The notes beneath the pieces are model-generated. The model searched no databases. It was not told the DNA's origin and saw only the letters and a program-made list of their open reading frames with translations. A DNA stretch of 64,000 nucleotides from NCBI GenBank assembly GCA_003254905.1, contig QANU01014181.1, positions 242,683-306,682 on the forward strand, in the 5' to 3' direction. This stretch comes from Nissolia schottii (Eukaryota; Streptophyta; Magnoliopsida; Fabales; Fabaceae). Numbering within the stretch: position 1 is the stretch's first letter; each line of letters starts with the position of its first letter. The translations under genes and the position numbers were made by a program. Below, piece after piece: positions 34,985 to 46,673 of this stretch.

Positions 34985-37320
34985 AATAGATTTGAAGAGA
35001 AACCCACACATTTCATTATGCCTTCGTAGTTTTCATAACGACGATTGTCTTGCTCTATTGTACTCGAATACCTTGTAAAAGAAATATTCAAAAACTCATA
35101 ATCAAATGTAATGAAATAAATATTTGTGTGGAAAACAGTTAACAAAAGTAGTAAAAAATGTAACTTACCAATAGCCTTCACAAGCTTTTTCATGAACTTC
35201 ACTTTGAAGTGCCTGACGAAAATTTGTGCAATATGTCTGATACAGTACAGATGGTATGCCCACAAACCACCTATTCGTCATACTACAGACTTTATAGACT
35301 TGTGCCGATCAGATATCAAGCCAATTTGGTGTCCCTCTGGTAACGATTGCCGCAAATATTTCAAGAAAAAATATCATACATCTGTTTCACCCTCGACAAT
35401 CGCAAATACAATGGGAACAATATTTTGATTACCATCTTGTGTTGATGCCACCAACAAAACACTATTGTATTTTCCATACAAGTGTGTTCCATCCACCTAG
35501 ATCAAAGTCTTGCAGTAATTGAATGCATTAATATAAGGGTCAAAACCCCAAAACGCACGTCAAAAAGTTATAGCATCTGTCCTAATAGATCCATCGGCTG
35601 TGTAAGCATCAGCAGTATCAACTTCATATGGACATGAATTATCAAAATGTTGTAATGCAATCAACCAATATGGTAAGTCATTGTAGGATTGTTCCCAATT
35701 GTCGTAGACTTGTGCAATTGCATTATGCTTTGCAAGCCAAGCTTTTCTATATGATAGCGAATATCCTTCGCAGTCCATAACAGTTGCTTGAATGGACTTT
35801 ATAGGCATTGTTGGCTTTGTCCTTATCTGTGTCAATATCATGCCAGCAATCTTGAAAGAACTCAACTCTGAGTGGTTACGTCTAAGTCGCGTAGCAAGGA
35901 AAGTGTGAGGGTCGTTGTATTTTGTGACCTGCCAATAGCAACTAATTTTTTTTTAGTGTGACCCTGATAAGCCATTCACATCCTTGGCCAAAGTTCTTGC
36001 ATTGCAGAAGTATGTCACCGGTTCAGACTCTTTAATTTTGTAATAAACCCCAATACATAAGCATTGACTTGCAACAGCTTCTTTAACTGCATCCTCATCA
36101 GCAAAATATTTTTCTATGTACAGATCAGCACTTGCAAAATAATCATTATACAAATCTCCAAAATCAGATATACGTATCCCTCAACATCAAAGGTGCGCAA
36201 GAAAGCTGGTGGATCATCTAGTTGTGCATTTCCTTCGTCATCTGTATCATTTAATAAAATCATTAATTAATTAAATGTAATAACAAACAATTAAAATTAT
36301 TATTATTGTCAATAGATTTGCAGTTTTGATACACAAGATCCTCATCACGAGGTGAGGATAGAGCATACTTTGCATATTTGTTAATGTACATAATTAATTT
36401 AAGATATAATATTGTTGGACCCATTTTAGTACAAAATGTTTTCACTTTAACTAATTTGACATTAATTTATAAACAATTAATTTAAAAAACTCAATACTTA
36501 AATGTAATTACAATTATAATTATTATTGTAGTTTATTTTGCTACTAAACTGCAATTTCTAGTCAATACATTTGTAGTTCTGATACACAAGATCCTCATCA
36601 TGAGGCAAACATAGATCATACTTTGCATATGTGTCAATGTACATAGTTAATTTAAGATATAATATTGTTCAACCCATTTCAGTACAACATATTTCCATTT
36701 TGGTTTAACTGACTTGACATTAAATTATAAACACTTAATTATATAATCCCAACAGTTAAATGTAGTTATAATTACAATTATTATCATAGTTTATTTTGCT
36801 ACTAAATTTATATAACAATACCTGATTCGTCGTCTGCTCCATCACCTTTAAAAATGTCACTTTCATGCTCATTCCAGCTTGGATCGTCATCTTCCTCTGC
36901 GAAGAACTCATCATCTGATAATAATGCTGCCTTAATGTCTTGCTGATGCACTTCGTTTGAAATTGGACCAGCACCTAAATCAACGTTTGCAGATACCTCT
37001 TTGAAGTTCACGAACATATCAATGCTACTCAGATGTGTCTTACAATTTTCGTATAAATAAAACATCTGCTGCACTTGAGCGTCATTTGATATCGTCACAG
37101 GTCAAAATTTTACCAACCAATTCATGAAAGACACTGGAGTTTTATATCTATTCTTGCCACAATCTTTTGAAAATGAAAACATATTACACCACACAAATCT
37201 ATGAATGACATGGACGACAAAATTACAATAAACTTGGAATCATGTGGACTAATAAACTCAACACCTTCAATATTATTCTTTTGCACAGAACCATTATAAA
37301 AAAATAAATGCAGCAACACC
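34985..37320 (-). pseudogene. MuDR-type transposase (Mutator superfamily), inactivated
   Basis: Read leftwards. At 37319-37122 an N-terminal MuDR-like domain reads VEFISPHDSKFIVILSSMSF. Next comes a D/E-rich linker (37098-36808, FFAEEDDDPSWNEHESD). At 36153-35953 is an FAR1/MuDR-like segment (KYFADEDAVKEAVASQ). At 35865-35560 is QIRTKPTMPIKSIQATVMDC, then YRKAWLAKHNAIAQVYDNWE and SYNDLPYWL. The DDE core begins with VDGTHLYGKYNSVLLVASTQ and IVPIVFAIVEGETDV, then HQIGLISDRHKSIKSVV. Stop codons interrupt the core just before VDG (about 35500), after GETDV and after KSVV. The downstream third catalytic acid region is reduced to WAYHLYCIRHIAQIFVRHF. The stops and broken frames make it non-functional. 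Confidence 0.85.
36281..36800. repeat. Direct duplication (~255 bp) inside the MuDR relic
   Basis: GATACACAAGATCCTCATCA occurs at 36328 and again at 36581, an offset of 253. Flanking blocks (CATACTTTGCATAT, TTAATTTAAGATATAATATT, GTTTATTTTGCTACTAAA) are duplicated in the same order. The two copies are diverged. Confidence 0.75.
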
Positions 37321-37544
37321 TTCGCTATTCGTTTTTTGTATCAAAATAAAAATATAGCCTAAGAGAAATAAAAGGATCAACAAAAGAAGAATGGATATAA
37401 AAGAAGTGAAAGGATGAAAAAGAGAAGAATGAGAGAATGACGAAGAGGAAGAAGAAGAATAAGAGAATTGTGAAGAGCTTCAAGCCTCCCTCCCATTTTA
37501 TGCTTGAACTCTTCTTCCTAGTGCATTTTTGTTCAGTCAAAATT

Positions 37545-37737
37545 TTGGCTGAGGGGGTCTGACATCGCCACCCTCCTGGGCGATTTCAACGTAAACTTTT
37601 CAATCATGTCAATGTTGAAATCGCCACTCCCATGACGATTTCAGCCCCATGACACTTTTTTTTAAATGATACTGAAAGCGCCATTACTTATGGCGATTTC
37701 AGTACCGTCGCCCATATATTTGTAAAAAATTTACCAA
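37545..37737. repeat. Palindrome array B, upstream of the MuDR relic
   Basis: Three palindromic units start near 37558, 37614 and 37671 (pitch 56-57 bp). They are of the type TGAAATCGCCA-N-TGGCGATTTCA. The third is the clearest (GAAAGCGCCA...TGGCGATTTC). The array is followed by CCCATATATTTGTAAAAAAT, similar to the sequence after arrays A and C. It lies about 230 bp upstream of the first recognisable transposase coding block. Confidence 0.7.
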
Positions 37738-39408
37738 AAGCCTATTATAGGCATATTCTTAATTTGAATGCATATTTGTGTAAAAATTCCTTTAATTTTG
37801 AATAGTTAAAATAAAATCGATACAGTAAAATTTGTCATAATTATGACTATGAGTGGAGGAATGGACCAATGGTGCGGTTCTCGAGAAAAACCAAGTGGGT
37901 CTGGCCTAACGGGTGTCATGCTCGGTTTGACATGGGCCAGTAACTACTGGAATAACGAGCAGTAATCCTCCAAATGCTGTTTCAAGTAGAGGTACACCCA
38001 AACTCTATATAAGTTTTATATTTAGGTTTACTTATTTATTATTTATCTTAATTTAAACTCAAATTTTATCCTTATAATTATTTTCTTTATTCTTAAAAAT
38101 AACTAGTTTAATATGCAAATTCTTTATTTAAATTTGAAAATAGTTATGTTTAGAAATAATGATATTTATGATTAAATTAAAAAATGATAAATAAGTTTAA
38201 ATACAATGCTTAGTAAAAAAAAACTGATTTTAATTGATTTAAAAGAAAAAATGGTACTATATTCCATTTTTTTTAGAGGAGACTTAGTTTCTTTATTATT
38301 GCAGAAGCACAAACTTGACATTATGAATCTTGTTCAATACTGTACCAAAAGCTCTAACATTTTTATCCCTATAAATTATTTCTTTTGCCCGGGTATAATT
38401 AATGCACCAAATAAAACTGGTCCAGTACGTAATTTCCTGTGAGTATAAAATCCCCTGAAGATACCTATGACCTCCAAAAAAAAATTAAAATAAAAACGTG
38501 AACACGAGCAGAGCATGTATTGTAGCCGAATTCTCTGGATATCTTATTAGCTGCAACTTGATTATATTTTCTGAAACAATTATATTTTCGTAGTATATTG
38601 TAGTACTACTATAATAAATAGTAGCTGACTTTTTTGGCTATCTTATTAGATGCAACTTAATTTACGTTATTTCAGCTGTGCATTGGATCTTGGAGTCGAG
38701 CTTTGCGCTGGTTCTTATTAATCGTTGATTCATATGATTAATTAAATCACTTAGGTTAACCTGGCTGGCGTTCAATTTTTCCCAGATTCGTCTGAATAAT
38801 AATATGTAGATTCCTATATATGGAGCTCCATAATGAATGAAATTTAATCTTTAGACTTTAACTCAACAAGTTTAGTCAAACTAATTCATGAGTCACCTCA
38901 AACTCATTGACTAGCTCCAATTACAAATTAAACTATTTTAACTTAATTACAATTTTTTTTTTGAATTTAGTGCACCCAATTTAACCCCAAAAATTAGATC
39001 ATAAAGAATGGACGTACCCTCAATTCTTAGGTGATATTAAGGGCTGTCTTGTAACAAGCCTGATCATAAGATTTTTTTAAAAAGAATTTAAAGTTTAGGT
39101 GGGGGTAGGCACAAGTATTCCATCAGAATTAAGACATGTCTCCAAACTCTTTGAGAGCTTACAAAAGTAATCAGAATGCCTTTGGTGGTTGAGACAGGAC
39201 AAAAATATTAGGGACAACAAAACACACACAGAAAAAATCTTGAGACAGGTTAGTCTTGTATTGTGTTTGGTGATGATGTACAAGACACTCTTTTTGTATG
39301 TGTATCTTGTTTGGTTTAATGGAAAAAATACAGAAAATATAGTACAAATGACTTCAAATACCTTTTTCATAAAATTATTTAATTAAAATTAAAAGAAAAT
39401 ATTGTAAA
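37738..39408. other. Intergenic DNA, no gene recognised
   Basis: AT-rich. Open frames at 38206-38442 and 39095-39386 lack recognisable domains. A MITE-like 'GTCTTGTATTGTGTTTGG' scrap is seen at 39250. Confidence 0.5.
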
Positions 39409-40250
39409 TCAAACCGACCGGATCGCTAAGACAAAGAAGAGGATGAAGGTGGCGGCACAGAGCATCACCCAAACGGAGACCAGTGCGGAGGTGTCATTCC
39501 CGGAGAGGGTGATGGCGAGGGCGAGGAGGGTCCAGGTGGCGACATCGTTGGGGGTAAATACATTTATATGGGTTTGAATGAGTTTAAATCCGGATACATG
39601 GGTCAATCAAGGAAATTACAAGTGTATGGTCGAGGGGTCTGAAATCGGCATGTGATTGGCTGATTTCAGCGGCGAGAAAAAAAGGGTGTACCTGAAATTG
39701 CCAGCACAGTAACCGATTTCACTGTTGCCAGGGGGTGAAATCGGCACAGACCAGACCGATTTCAGCCCCTTCAAAAAAAATTTTCAAGGGCTGAAATCGG
39801 CACAGACCAGACCGATTTCAGCCCCAAAATCCCATACATCCGTAATTAATTTCTACTGGCCACATTCTGGAAAATAAATTTTACCATAGCAATACATTTG
39901 TAAAAAAACCACATCGTTGATGGCGATGGCAGACATGGCGATGCGGCCGACGTCAGTGGTGAGGAGCTTGAGCTCGGCGAGGATGCATGCAAGGATGGGG
40001 AAGGTACTGACGGAGAGGGCGACGCCCATGAAGACGAGGAAGGGGAGGGGTTGAGCGCCATCAGAGATGGTGGCGCGCAGGACGAAGGAGGTGCCAATGC
40101 CGAGGATGAAAGGGAAGGTCATGCTGCAGAGGCGATGTTGAGGGCCTTGTTGCCAGTGCGCATGTTGAGCTCCGAGCCGACGAGGAAGAGGAAAAAGCGA
40201 CGGTGACGGTGATGGTGAGGGAGTGAGAAAGTAGAAGGGTGGGGATGTTG
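39409..40250 (-). pseudogene. CHX-type cation/H+ antiporter fragment, interrupted by an insertion
   Basis: On the minus strand, 40220-39920 reads [14 protein letters not shown], then (with small deletions) [58 protein letters not shown] and IND. Reading resumes at 39550 with NDVATWTLLALAITLSGN and ALVSVWVMLCAATFILFF. These are central transmembrane segments of plant CHX (CPA2) exchangers, which sit in endomembranes. A frameshift near 40130, loss of both termini and a 360-bp insertion make it dead. Codon use is GC-rich compared with its surroundings, as in active CHX genes. Confidence 0.87.
39551..39910. mobile_element. 360-bp non-autonomous Mutator-type element with palindrome array C
   Basis: The element is flanked on both sides by the identical 9-mer ACATCGTTG (39542-39550 and 39911-39919). 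Removing the element plus one copy restores an uninterrupted CHX reading (AIAINDVATWTLL), so the insertion limits are exact. Ends are GGGGTAAATACATTTATATG and, inverted, GGTTTTTTTACAAATGTATT, imperfect terminal inverted repeats. Inside, four palindromic units start near 39639, 39692, 39735 and 39791. Units 3 and 4 share an identical core of over 30 nt (39736-39768, 39792-39825) built on TGAAATCGGCACAG / ACCGATTTCAG. Confidence 0.88.
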
Positions 40251-40399
40251 GTGTCAAACGAGAGGGAGACAAGGCTGTGTAGGGGAAGGCGTGGGGGAGG
40301 ATGCGGTAGCAGAGGAAGGAGAGAGGGATTTGGGGGTGCTTCTTGAAGGGTTTATGTTTAAGGGCAAAGTTGTCATAAACAAAATATGACAGAGGTAAA

Positions 40400-40575
40400 A
40401 TGGGAAGAAAAATATTGATAAATTTCTGTCTCGTGTCCAAAGAAAATGAAGGTACAAAAAATACAAAAAAATTTGTCATAAGACACAAATTTTAGTGTTT
40501 GTCGTAGTAAACAAATAATTTATGTTTCCGTGTCTCAATATTTCTGTCTTGTTTTATTAAACAAACGCAATCTTT
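40400..40575. mobile_element. MITE-like repeat
   Basis: Contains TTTCTGTCTCGTGTCC and, further on, CCGTGTCTCAATATTTCTGT and AAACAAACGCAA. It is similar in theme to the elements at 12535 and 50676. The exact ends are uncertain. Confidence 0.4.
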
Positions 40576-42880
40576 TAAATCAGTCATGAATAAGACCCTC
40601 ACATCAGGTGGCATAATTTTTTTTTAAGTAAAGATCTTTTTAGATGAAAACACTTTTTTTTAACCTTCTAAAATAAATTTTCTCTTTAGAAGTATTTTTT
40701 TCCCACATGCCTGATAATAAGATCTAAAATAAATAAAACCTATAAAAATTTATTGCATTGAAAAAAGGGGGAAAAAAACAAATAGTACTAATTTATTGAT
40801 TAAATTCACGTTGTCAAATGTCAATGATGTGCTATGTAGGAGTATATATAGCTACTAAGTTGTGTGTGTTTTTTTTGTGATGCATTTTCAACTTGTCGTG
40901 AATTGATAGATCTTAAATGATAATCTAATTATAAACTATCAACTATACGAAAATATATTTCATGAGACCCCGCTCGCATCATAATCTCCTCATCCCTCTC
41001 AAAGTAGCATGATCCTGACCACTACCTTCAACGTGTTTGTGCAATACTTTTCTGCACCAGAGAAATCATTAATTCTTGTTGCTTTCCAAAATTAAATGGA
41101 GCCAGCCGTGTTGATAGGTTTTTTTTTTTTGGATAGAATCACCGGCATGTAGGTTATATTGTAAGAAATTTAGCTAACCTATCTCGAACCGGCTATAGGC
41201 CCATGAATATGGTAGGAATCTAACTCCTAATGATATATATTTTTTTTTTTAACAAATGCAGTGTAAGTTTTATTGTTGAAGCGCCAAAAGGGTGAAAAAT
41301 GATCATTATTACCGTGATTCTCAACTCGTCAAGCGTAAACATAACTCGATAAAGACGTCACTAAAAAATTTAGGATAAACTCGAGAAATCCTTACTCTTT
41401 TTCAGAGAAAAAAAAAACTTAATTATCCAAATTAAAACCATCCGTATACATCACAATATCTAACTCCTAATGATATAATTTTTTTCATATCTAAGATTTT
41501 AAGTTGATACCACTGATTAATTAAGGGACAAGGTCCACACTACTTTGACCAACCACACGTGTTTAGAGCTTAGCCAATAATAATGACAACTTAAACATGT
41601 AAAAAAAAATATTATTTTGAAAAACTATCATGTTCCTGTAGAGACGTCTCGTACTTACTTAAGGCCAGTTTAGCATTGATACAATTCACTTTAGAACAAA
41701 GCACTACTGATATATAGATAAATTGATTGATTCTTATTTAGTATATAATAATATAGTTTATGAGGTATCAACATATATATTATCATAATCTGAGATTACC
41801 TCCACAATTTTCCTCTGTATCATGTTTTCATTTTTTATTTTATTTTTTTACAGTTAAAACTTTGCATTTCTATTTATGGGCACGATGCCATGCACGACCA
41901 TGATTTATTTACGTCATATGTTACATGTTACATGTTACATCTTAATTGGTTGTCTATGAACATATCATCATTTGACATGCATGCATGTATCTAATGAAGC
42001 ACACAAGTAGAAGTAGGATGGGAGAAGTAGGACGTCTTGTCCTCTTACCTTAATACGCTACCAAAACAAATTAAAGAACAATAAATTCAATTTTTTTCCT
42101 AACACTTGCCAATTCTCTAAATTGAAATATGGGGTAAATGCTTATTTTGTTCATAAAAAGTGTATGTGTGAGTCATTTTAATCAGTGAAATTTAAAATTT
42201 AATTTTTTGTCTTTAAAATTGTTAGTCATAAATCAAATTAGTCATTTAAATCATTATTATTACTTTGTGTAATAAACAAACGTAATTTTTGCACAAAGAA
42301 GACACTGTACTAAATACTATGCACCTTACTGCAGTACGTATGTAAATCTGTGAATAGAAAACACCAGCACGAAAAAGAACTGATAATAAAGAAAGTAAAA
42401 GCTCTCATCGTTCCAATCTTAGGGGCAGAGACTCCAAATCTGATGATCCCCACAATCAATTGTTCTCCCCTTTCTTGTTTTTGGCGTTTCTCTCATTTTT
42501 ATTCTCGTATGTTCTTTATAAGTATTAGGCCACAACTTGGGCCGGGTTCATATGATTTGTATGATCTAAGTCTTGTAGTTGAAACCTATCATGGGTTTAC
42601 GTGTTTGGCTTCTATATGGTATACCAAATACAAAAATTTGAATTAAGAGGTGCAATTATATTTACAAGTTCTAATTTCGTAGTCTATTCCGAATTCCAAT
42701 CTCACCGTAAAGGTTTATCCATAAAATGTGTACTTTTGCCTAAAGTTGTAAAGGCCAGTAATTCACCACTCATATTAAGTAATTTAACATAAGAAAATAG
42801 TTAAAGGAAGAGATAAATAGAAGATAGAGTGCATTTTATCAAGTGAAACAAAATGAGAATCAAAACTATAAATAAGGGTG
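40576..42880. other. Intergenic DNA, no gene recognised
   Basis: AT-rich. TACATGTTACATGTTACAT is a short tandem repeat near 41921. Frames at 42350-42792 have no recognised domain. Confidence 0.5.
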
Positions 42881-42882
42881 GA

Positions 42883-43672
42883 AATGGTTGAATTGAGTTA
42901 TAATTTGGCTTAAATAGATCTAATCTAATTTTAAATTACTTGGTTTGAGACTGAGTTTATTATTGGTCACATGTATTTTTTTAAGACTTGGTCTGACATT
43001 TTTAAAACTCCGGTCTAGCGTGAAAGCTTGTCTATAAACCTACTTAAAACAAAGAAAAAGAAAAGTTTAAATGTTGTCTGCCATTAAAGTTATACATATG
43101 GTATATTTAATTAAGTCATTGACAAAAAATACAAGAAAAAAAATCTTTTTCTAGCCATTTAAGTTTAACACTGTCAAAATAAGCATGAAAGAAAATACAT
43201 TATACCAATAACGAGGAAAGAAGACTACCCTACAAAGATTGAAGTGATATAACGAGAAAGTAAATGATAAATATTATATAGTAGACGAAAATATGAAACA
43301 CTAGATGTCTAAGTTTGAGACAACGACAAAGAGATGAAGATTCGAAGAAGAAGGTCCAACATTGTTTCTATGAGAGTAATAAAAATGAGAAACAAAAAGA
43401 TTTTGAATATAAATATGCCATATTATAAGAATGTGGTAGGCTTTTTTTATTCAAGAATAGAAAAACATATATTTTTATAGATAGGCTAGTATATTGGGCA
43501 TAACAGGTTTCTTTCATTACATATGACCAGATCTATTTAATTAAAAAAACTTTTTAAAAAATTTTAGTCTGAATTATTTATTACATGGACTAAGTTGAGC
43601 AAGATCTTAAATGAGCCGAACCAAAAACCTTTAATGGACGGCCTGACCTATTTTCACCCCTAATTATAAAAT
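42883..43672. mobile_element. Dispersed AT-rich element, copy 1 (~0.79 kb)
   Basis: It starts GGGTGGAAATGG and ends CTATTTTCACCCC, which are short inverted termini of the type seen in hAT-like non-autonomous elements. The same sequence recurs in direct orientation at 59884-60870 (shared blocks include AGTTTAACAC, ATTGAAGTGATATAAC and CATGAAAGAA). Confidence 0.65.
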
Positions 43673-43699
43673 TAGTCATATAAGATAGTTATGTTAACT

Positions 43700-43862
43700 A
43701 TGAAAGGGGTGATGCTATTTGCATGGTGTAAACACCATGTTTGGTCTCTCACACACATCATGGAATCCACACTATGTTGAGTGTAAGTTCCATGATGTGT
43801 GTGAGAGACCTATTTAATGTTCAAAAAACATTTTCATATGAAAGTGGGTATTTCTATTTGTA
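43700..43862. mobile_element. Palindromic MITE with perfect 23-bp stem
   Basis: 43743-43765 (GGTCTCTCACACACATCATG...) is perfectly complementary to 43788-43810, with a 22-nt loop. The wider 160 bp (TGATGCTATTTGCATGG ... GGGTATTTCTATTTGTACC) is similar in layout to 57930-58105, so this is probably one MITE family. Confidence 0.6.
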
Positions 43863-44344
43863 CCAAAACTAGTATCTAAACCTGCACATTGCGAGAGGTT
43901 GAACAATTTTGTCCAAAATTGACACTTATGTAATGTGAATCATTAGCCGTCTATATAATATATTAACAACATGTACGTATCATACAACAACAGACTAGAT
44001 TTTGTTCACCGGATGCAAAAGTTGCAATAAAGAGAGAAATACCAATCAGCTGTGATTAATAACATATTTAAATGATAACATGCTAACTCCATTTTATATA
44101 ACAAAACAAAAGGTTTACAAAAGGTTAAACAATTTTTTTTGTAAATTTCAAATATTGAAATATTGATCAGACATTAAAAATAAGCACTTAGACACCTTGT
44201 CCTCAACTTCAACATACATTTCTGAAAACTTTCTTATAGATGATGTTTGTAGTTTGAAGATAATTCTCAGAGTCTTCATGACATATCAAAATCTTGAGTC
44301 ATTTTCTGTTAGTTACATGTGAGATTACAACATAAAATTCCATG
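43863..44344. other. Intergenic DNA
   Basis: AT-rich, no gene recognised. The 3' terminus of the Helitron-like relic may lie here, but no CTRR end with hairpin was identified. Confidence 0.4.
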
Positions 44345-45385
44345 AATAAAGATTTGTTTCTTCAGTAGCGACCAACACTTGATAATGGTTGTTCTTGGCT
44401 CTTATTAATGATCATTGCATATGATACCATAATTGGAAAATGTCTTTGAAATTTAAATGGTAGTCTAGTGTATGATGGAGTAAGATTCGTTATAGGAATA
44501 AACACCTTTTCATCAATATCTCTCTCAGCAATGACTAGCAATGACTTTTGCTTCTAACACATGCTTACCAATTCTAGTAATAACTAACCGAGTACCATTG
44601 CATAATCTAGCTGAGTGATCTATATTTCGCAGTAACATGATCAGCGTGCCAACTTTTAAGTGTAGTTCATGATTTGGAATACCAGAACATCTTATAGTAT
44701 TTTAAAATTCAGTTGTGTGTATGCTTTGGAAGAACTCACTATTGGCATCAAACATGCAAGCAGGGTCAGAACTTAAGAACATTGTAGCATAATCTTGATT
44801 AAGGCCAATCATGTATTGATTTATCTCATCAACAATGTGAAGCGTAGGAGCTAATTAGCAAACAATTCTGATTCATCCACAACGTCATTGGAGATGAGGT
44901 TCCAAATGGAATGAAATCTGAATGGATTAAATTAAGCTCCATCAAGATTTATTGATTCCAAGTTGTTCTGAGCACAAAGGTGAGCTTGAACTTTTGAGGA
45001 GTAGTTTTAACCTTCATTGAATTTGGTTGAACAATGAAGTTCTTCATGCAGTAGAGGCACCCTTCATGAATGAGAGACTTCAGTTTGTTGACACAGGGTG
45101 TAGGAGTTGTTGCATGAATTTAGTATTCCTAACCAAAACAAAAAACACAATTGTAAATATAAATGGTTAGAGCAAAAATATGAGACATTAGGTGATAAAC
45201 ATGCTATCTTGTCATCTTGCAAGACCACCTCCAATTTGTAAATGCCTTGCTTCTTGTGCTTGCCTGGAACATGCCAAAGACGAACTACATAAATCCTTAA
45301 GATCCATCCAAGCTTGCTATGATTCACATTAGCAACCAAATCAAGCTTCTGTGTCATGTTTAAAAATTTAATCATTCTCAGAAGG
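44345..45385 (-). pseudogene. Helitron-type relic: RPA1/DUF223-like OB fold followed by PIF1-like helicase C-terminus
   Basis: On the minus strand, 45375-45190 reads WILRIYVVRLWHVPGKHKKQ, then IYKLEVVLQDDK, an RPA1-like OB-fold start. 45090-44900 continues with HEGCLYCMKNFIVQPNSMKV and KFKLTFVLRTTW. From 44870, LAPTLHIVDEINQYMIGLNQ, then FLSSDPACMFDA, GIPNHELHLKVGTLIMLLRN and DHSARLCNGTRLVITRIGKH make the PIF1-like helicase tail seen in plant Helitrons. It ends KVFIPITNLTPS and FKFQRHFPIMVSYAMIINKS. Frameshifts and stops (for example TEF*) are present and the helicase ATPase motifs are missing. It may instead be two adjacent host-gene fragments, but the pairing favours a Helitron. Confidence 0.78.
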
Positions 45386-46673
45386 TGTGTTAGAAAATTC
45401 AGAATGAAAGGCGAGAGAAATTAGATCAGGAACAAAAACGTAGGAGTGTGATTTACATGCGATTTAAACCGTTTAACAAAACGAGGTTTAAATGCATAAG
45501 ATGATGAGATGAGATTCTTGGACTCGTAAGCTTAATATGAAATTTGGGGAAGAAATTAACAGTAGGACATGGTACTATGAGGGGTGAATCTTGGGAGAGT
45601 AGATGTTCTCTGCCTCCCAACCAAGCTCCCTTATGGATGAATATTTTCCTTTGCTCAGCCCCGTGTTCTTCGAAGACGCCCTCCTGGGTTTTGGGTACTC
45701 ACTCCTGGTTTTTTCCAAGTCCTGAGGTTGTGTGTTATTCTCCTCCTTTGGTCTCCTTTCTTGTTTTTCTTTTATCCCTCTTCCTCTCCTATTTTGTGGG
45801 CTACAAGGCTCTCCTATCTTGGTCCGAGCTGTTGGGCCATGACGCCAAGCTCCTAGGACAGGTCACTATCTCCCTACCCTCTCTTCCCAAGGTTTCTTTA
45901 TTTGTTCTTTAAGACAAACAAAACTCATTTTGCTCCTCTTCCCAAAAGTATGCAGAGGGTAATGACTTAAGGCCAACGGAGGCGTGGTGTTTATAGGGTT
46001 AGGGAAAAGCCATTTTGGGTTATGACGCAGGTTGAGTGTGGAGAAGGGCATTTTTAGAGATGACAATTTTGCAGTATGAAAATTGACCAAAGGACCTTAG
46101 GTTGGTCTCCATGCTATCTGGGAGTGTAAGAACAAGTCCAAGATCCAAAACCTTCCAATCTAAAATTTCTCATAGTTCCCTTCTTGATCCTCTGTGCTGG
46201 TCCATCAAAGGGCGTGTAAAGCATCAGCCTCTTCACATCAACATATTTGCATAGATGAGGAAAAATTTTAAAGTCTCAGGCTCAGCCACCTACATGGCTT
46301 GAGTGGATGCATGTCGGACACATGTAACAATAGCTTGTATGAGTCAAATGCAAAGCTGAAATGCACATCAAACGCATAAGTCTTCTGAGTGATTTTTCTG
46401 AACATGGAACCGATAGAGTCATCAAATGTGTGAAGAGGGAACCGTGTGCCCCATAAAAAACTTGAGAAAATTGCAAATTGCTTTTGCCACGTGTCAAACT
46501 TAAAGCTTGGTGGAAAAAAAATTTGATCTCCACCGTCGATTTGTGTAATTCTCTGATCGCTGTACCGTCCGAGTTCTATAGTTAGGAGACGTGAAGAAGT
46601 AGCATACTTGTTACACAGAGTTTTGGAATATATCAGACTGGTATCTTAGACTAAGCTTCTTGGTTCCCTAACT
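45386..46673. other. Upstream region of the dioxygenase cluster
   Basis: A plus-strand frame at 45544-45912 has no recognised domain and a biased CT composition. The leader of the first dioxygenase gene lies near the right end. No TATA box is assigned with confidence. Confidence 0.45.

Noticed and set aside
45544-45912. 122-codon plus-strand frame upstream of gene A
   Set aside because: CT-biased composition and no recognisable domain, so probably not a gene.
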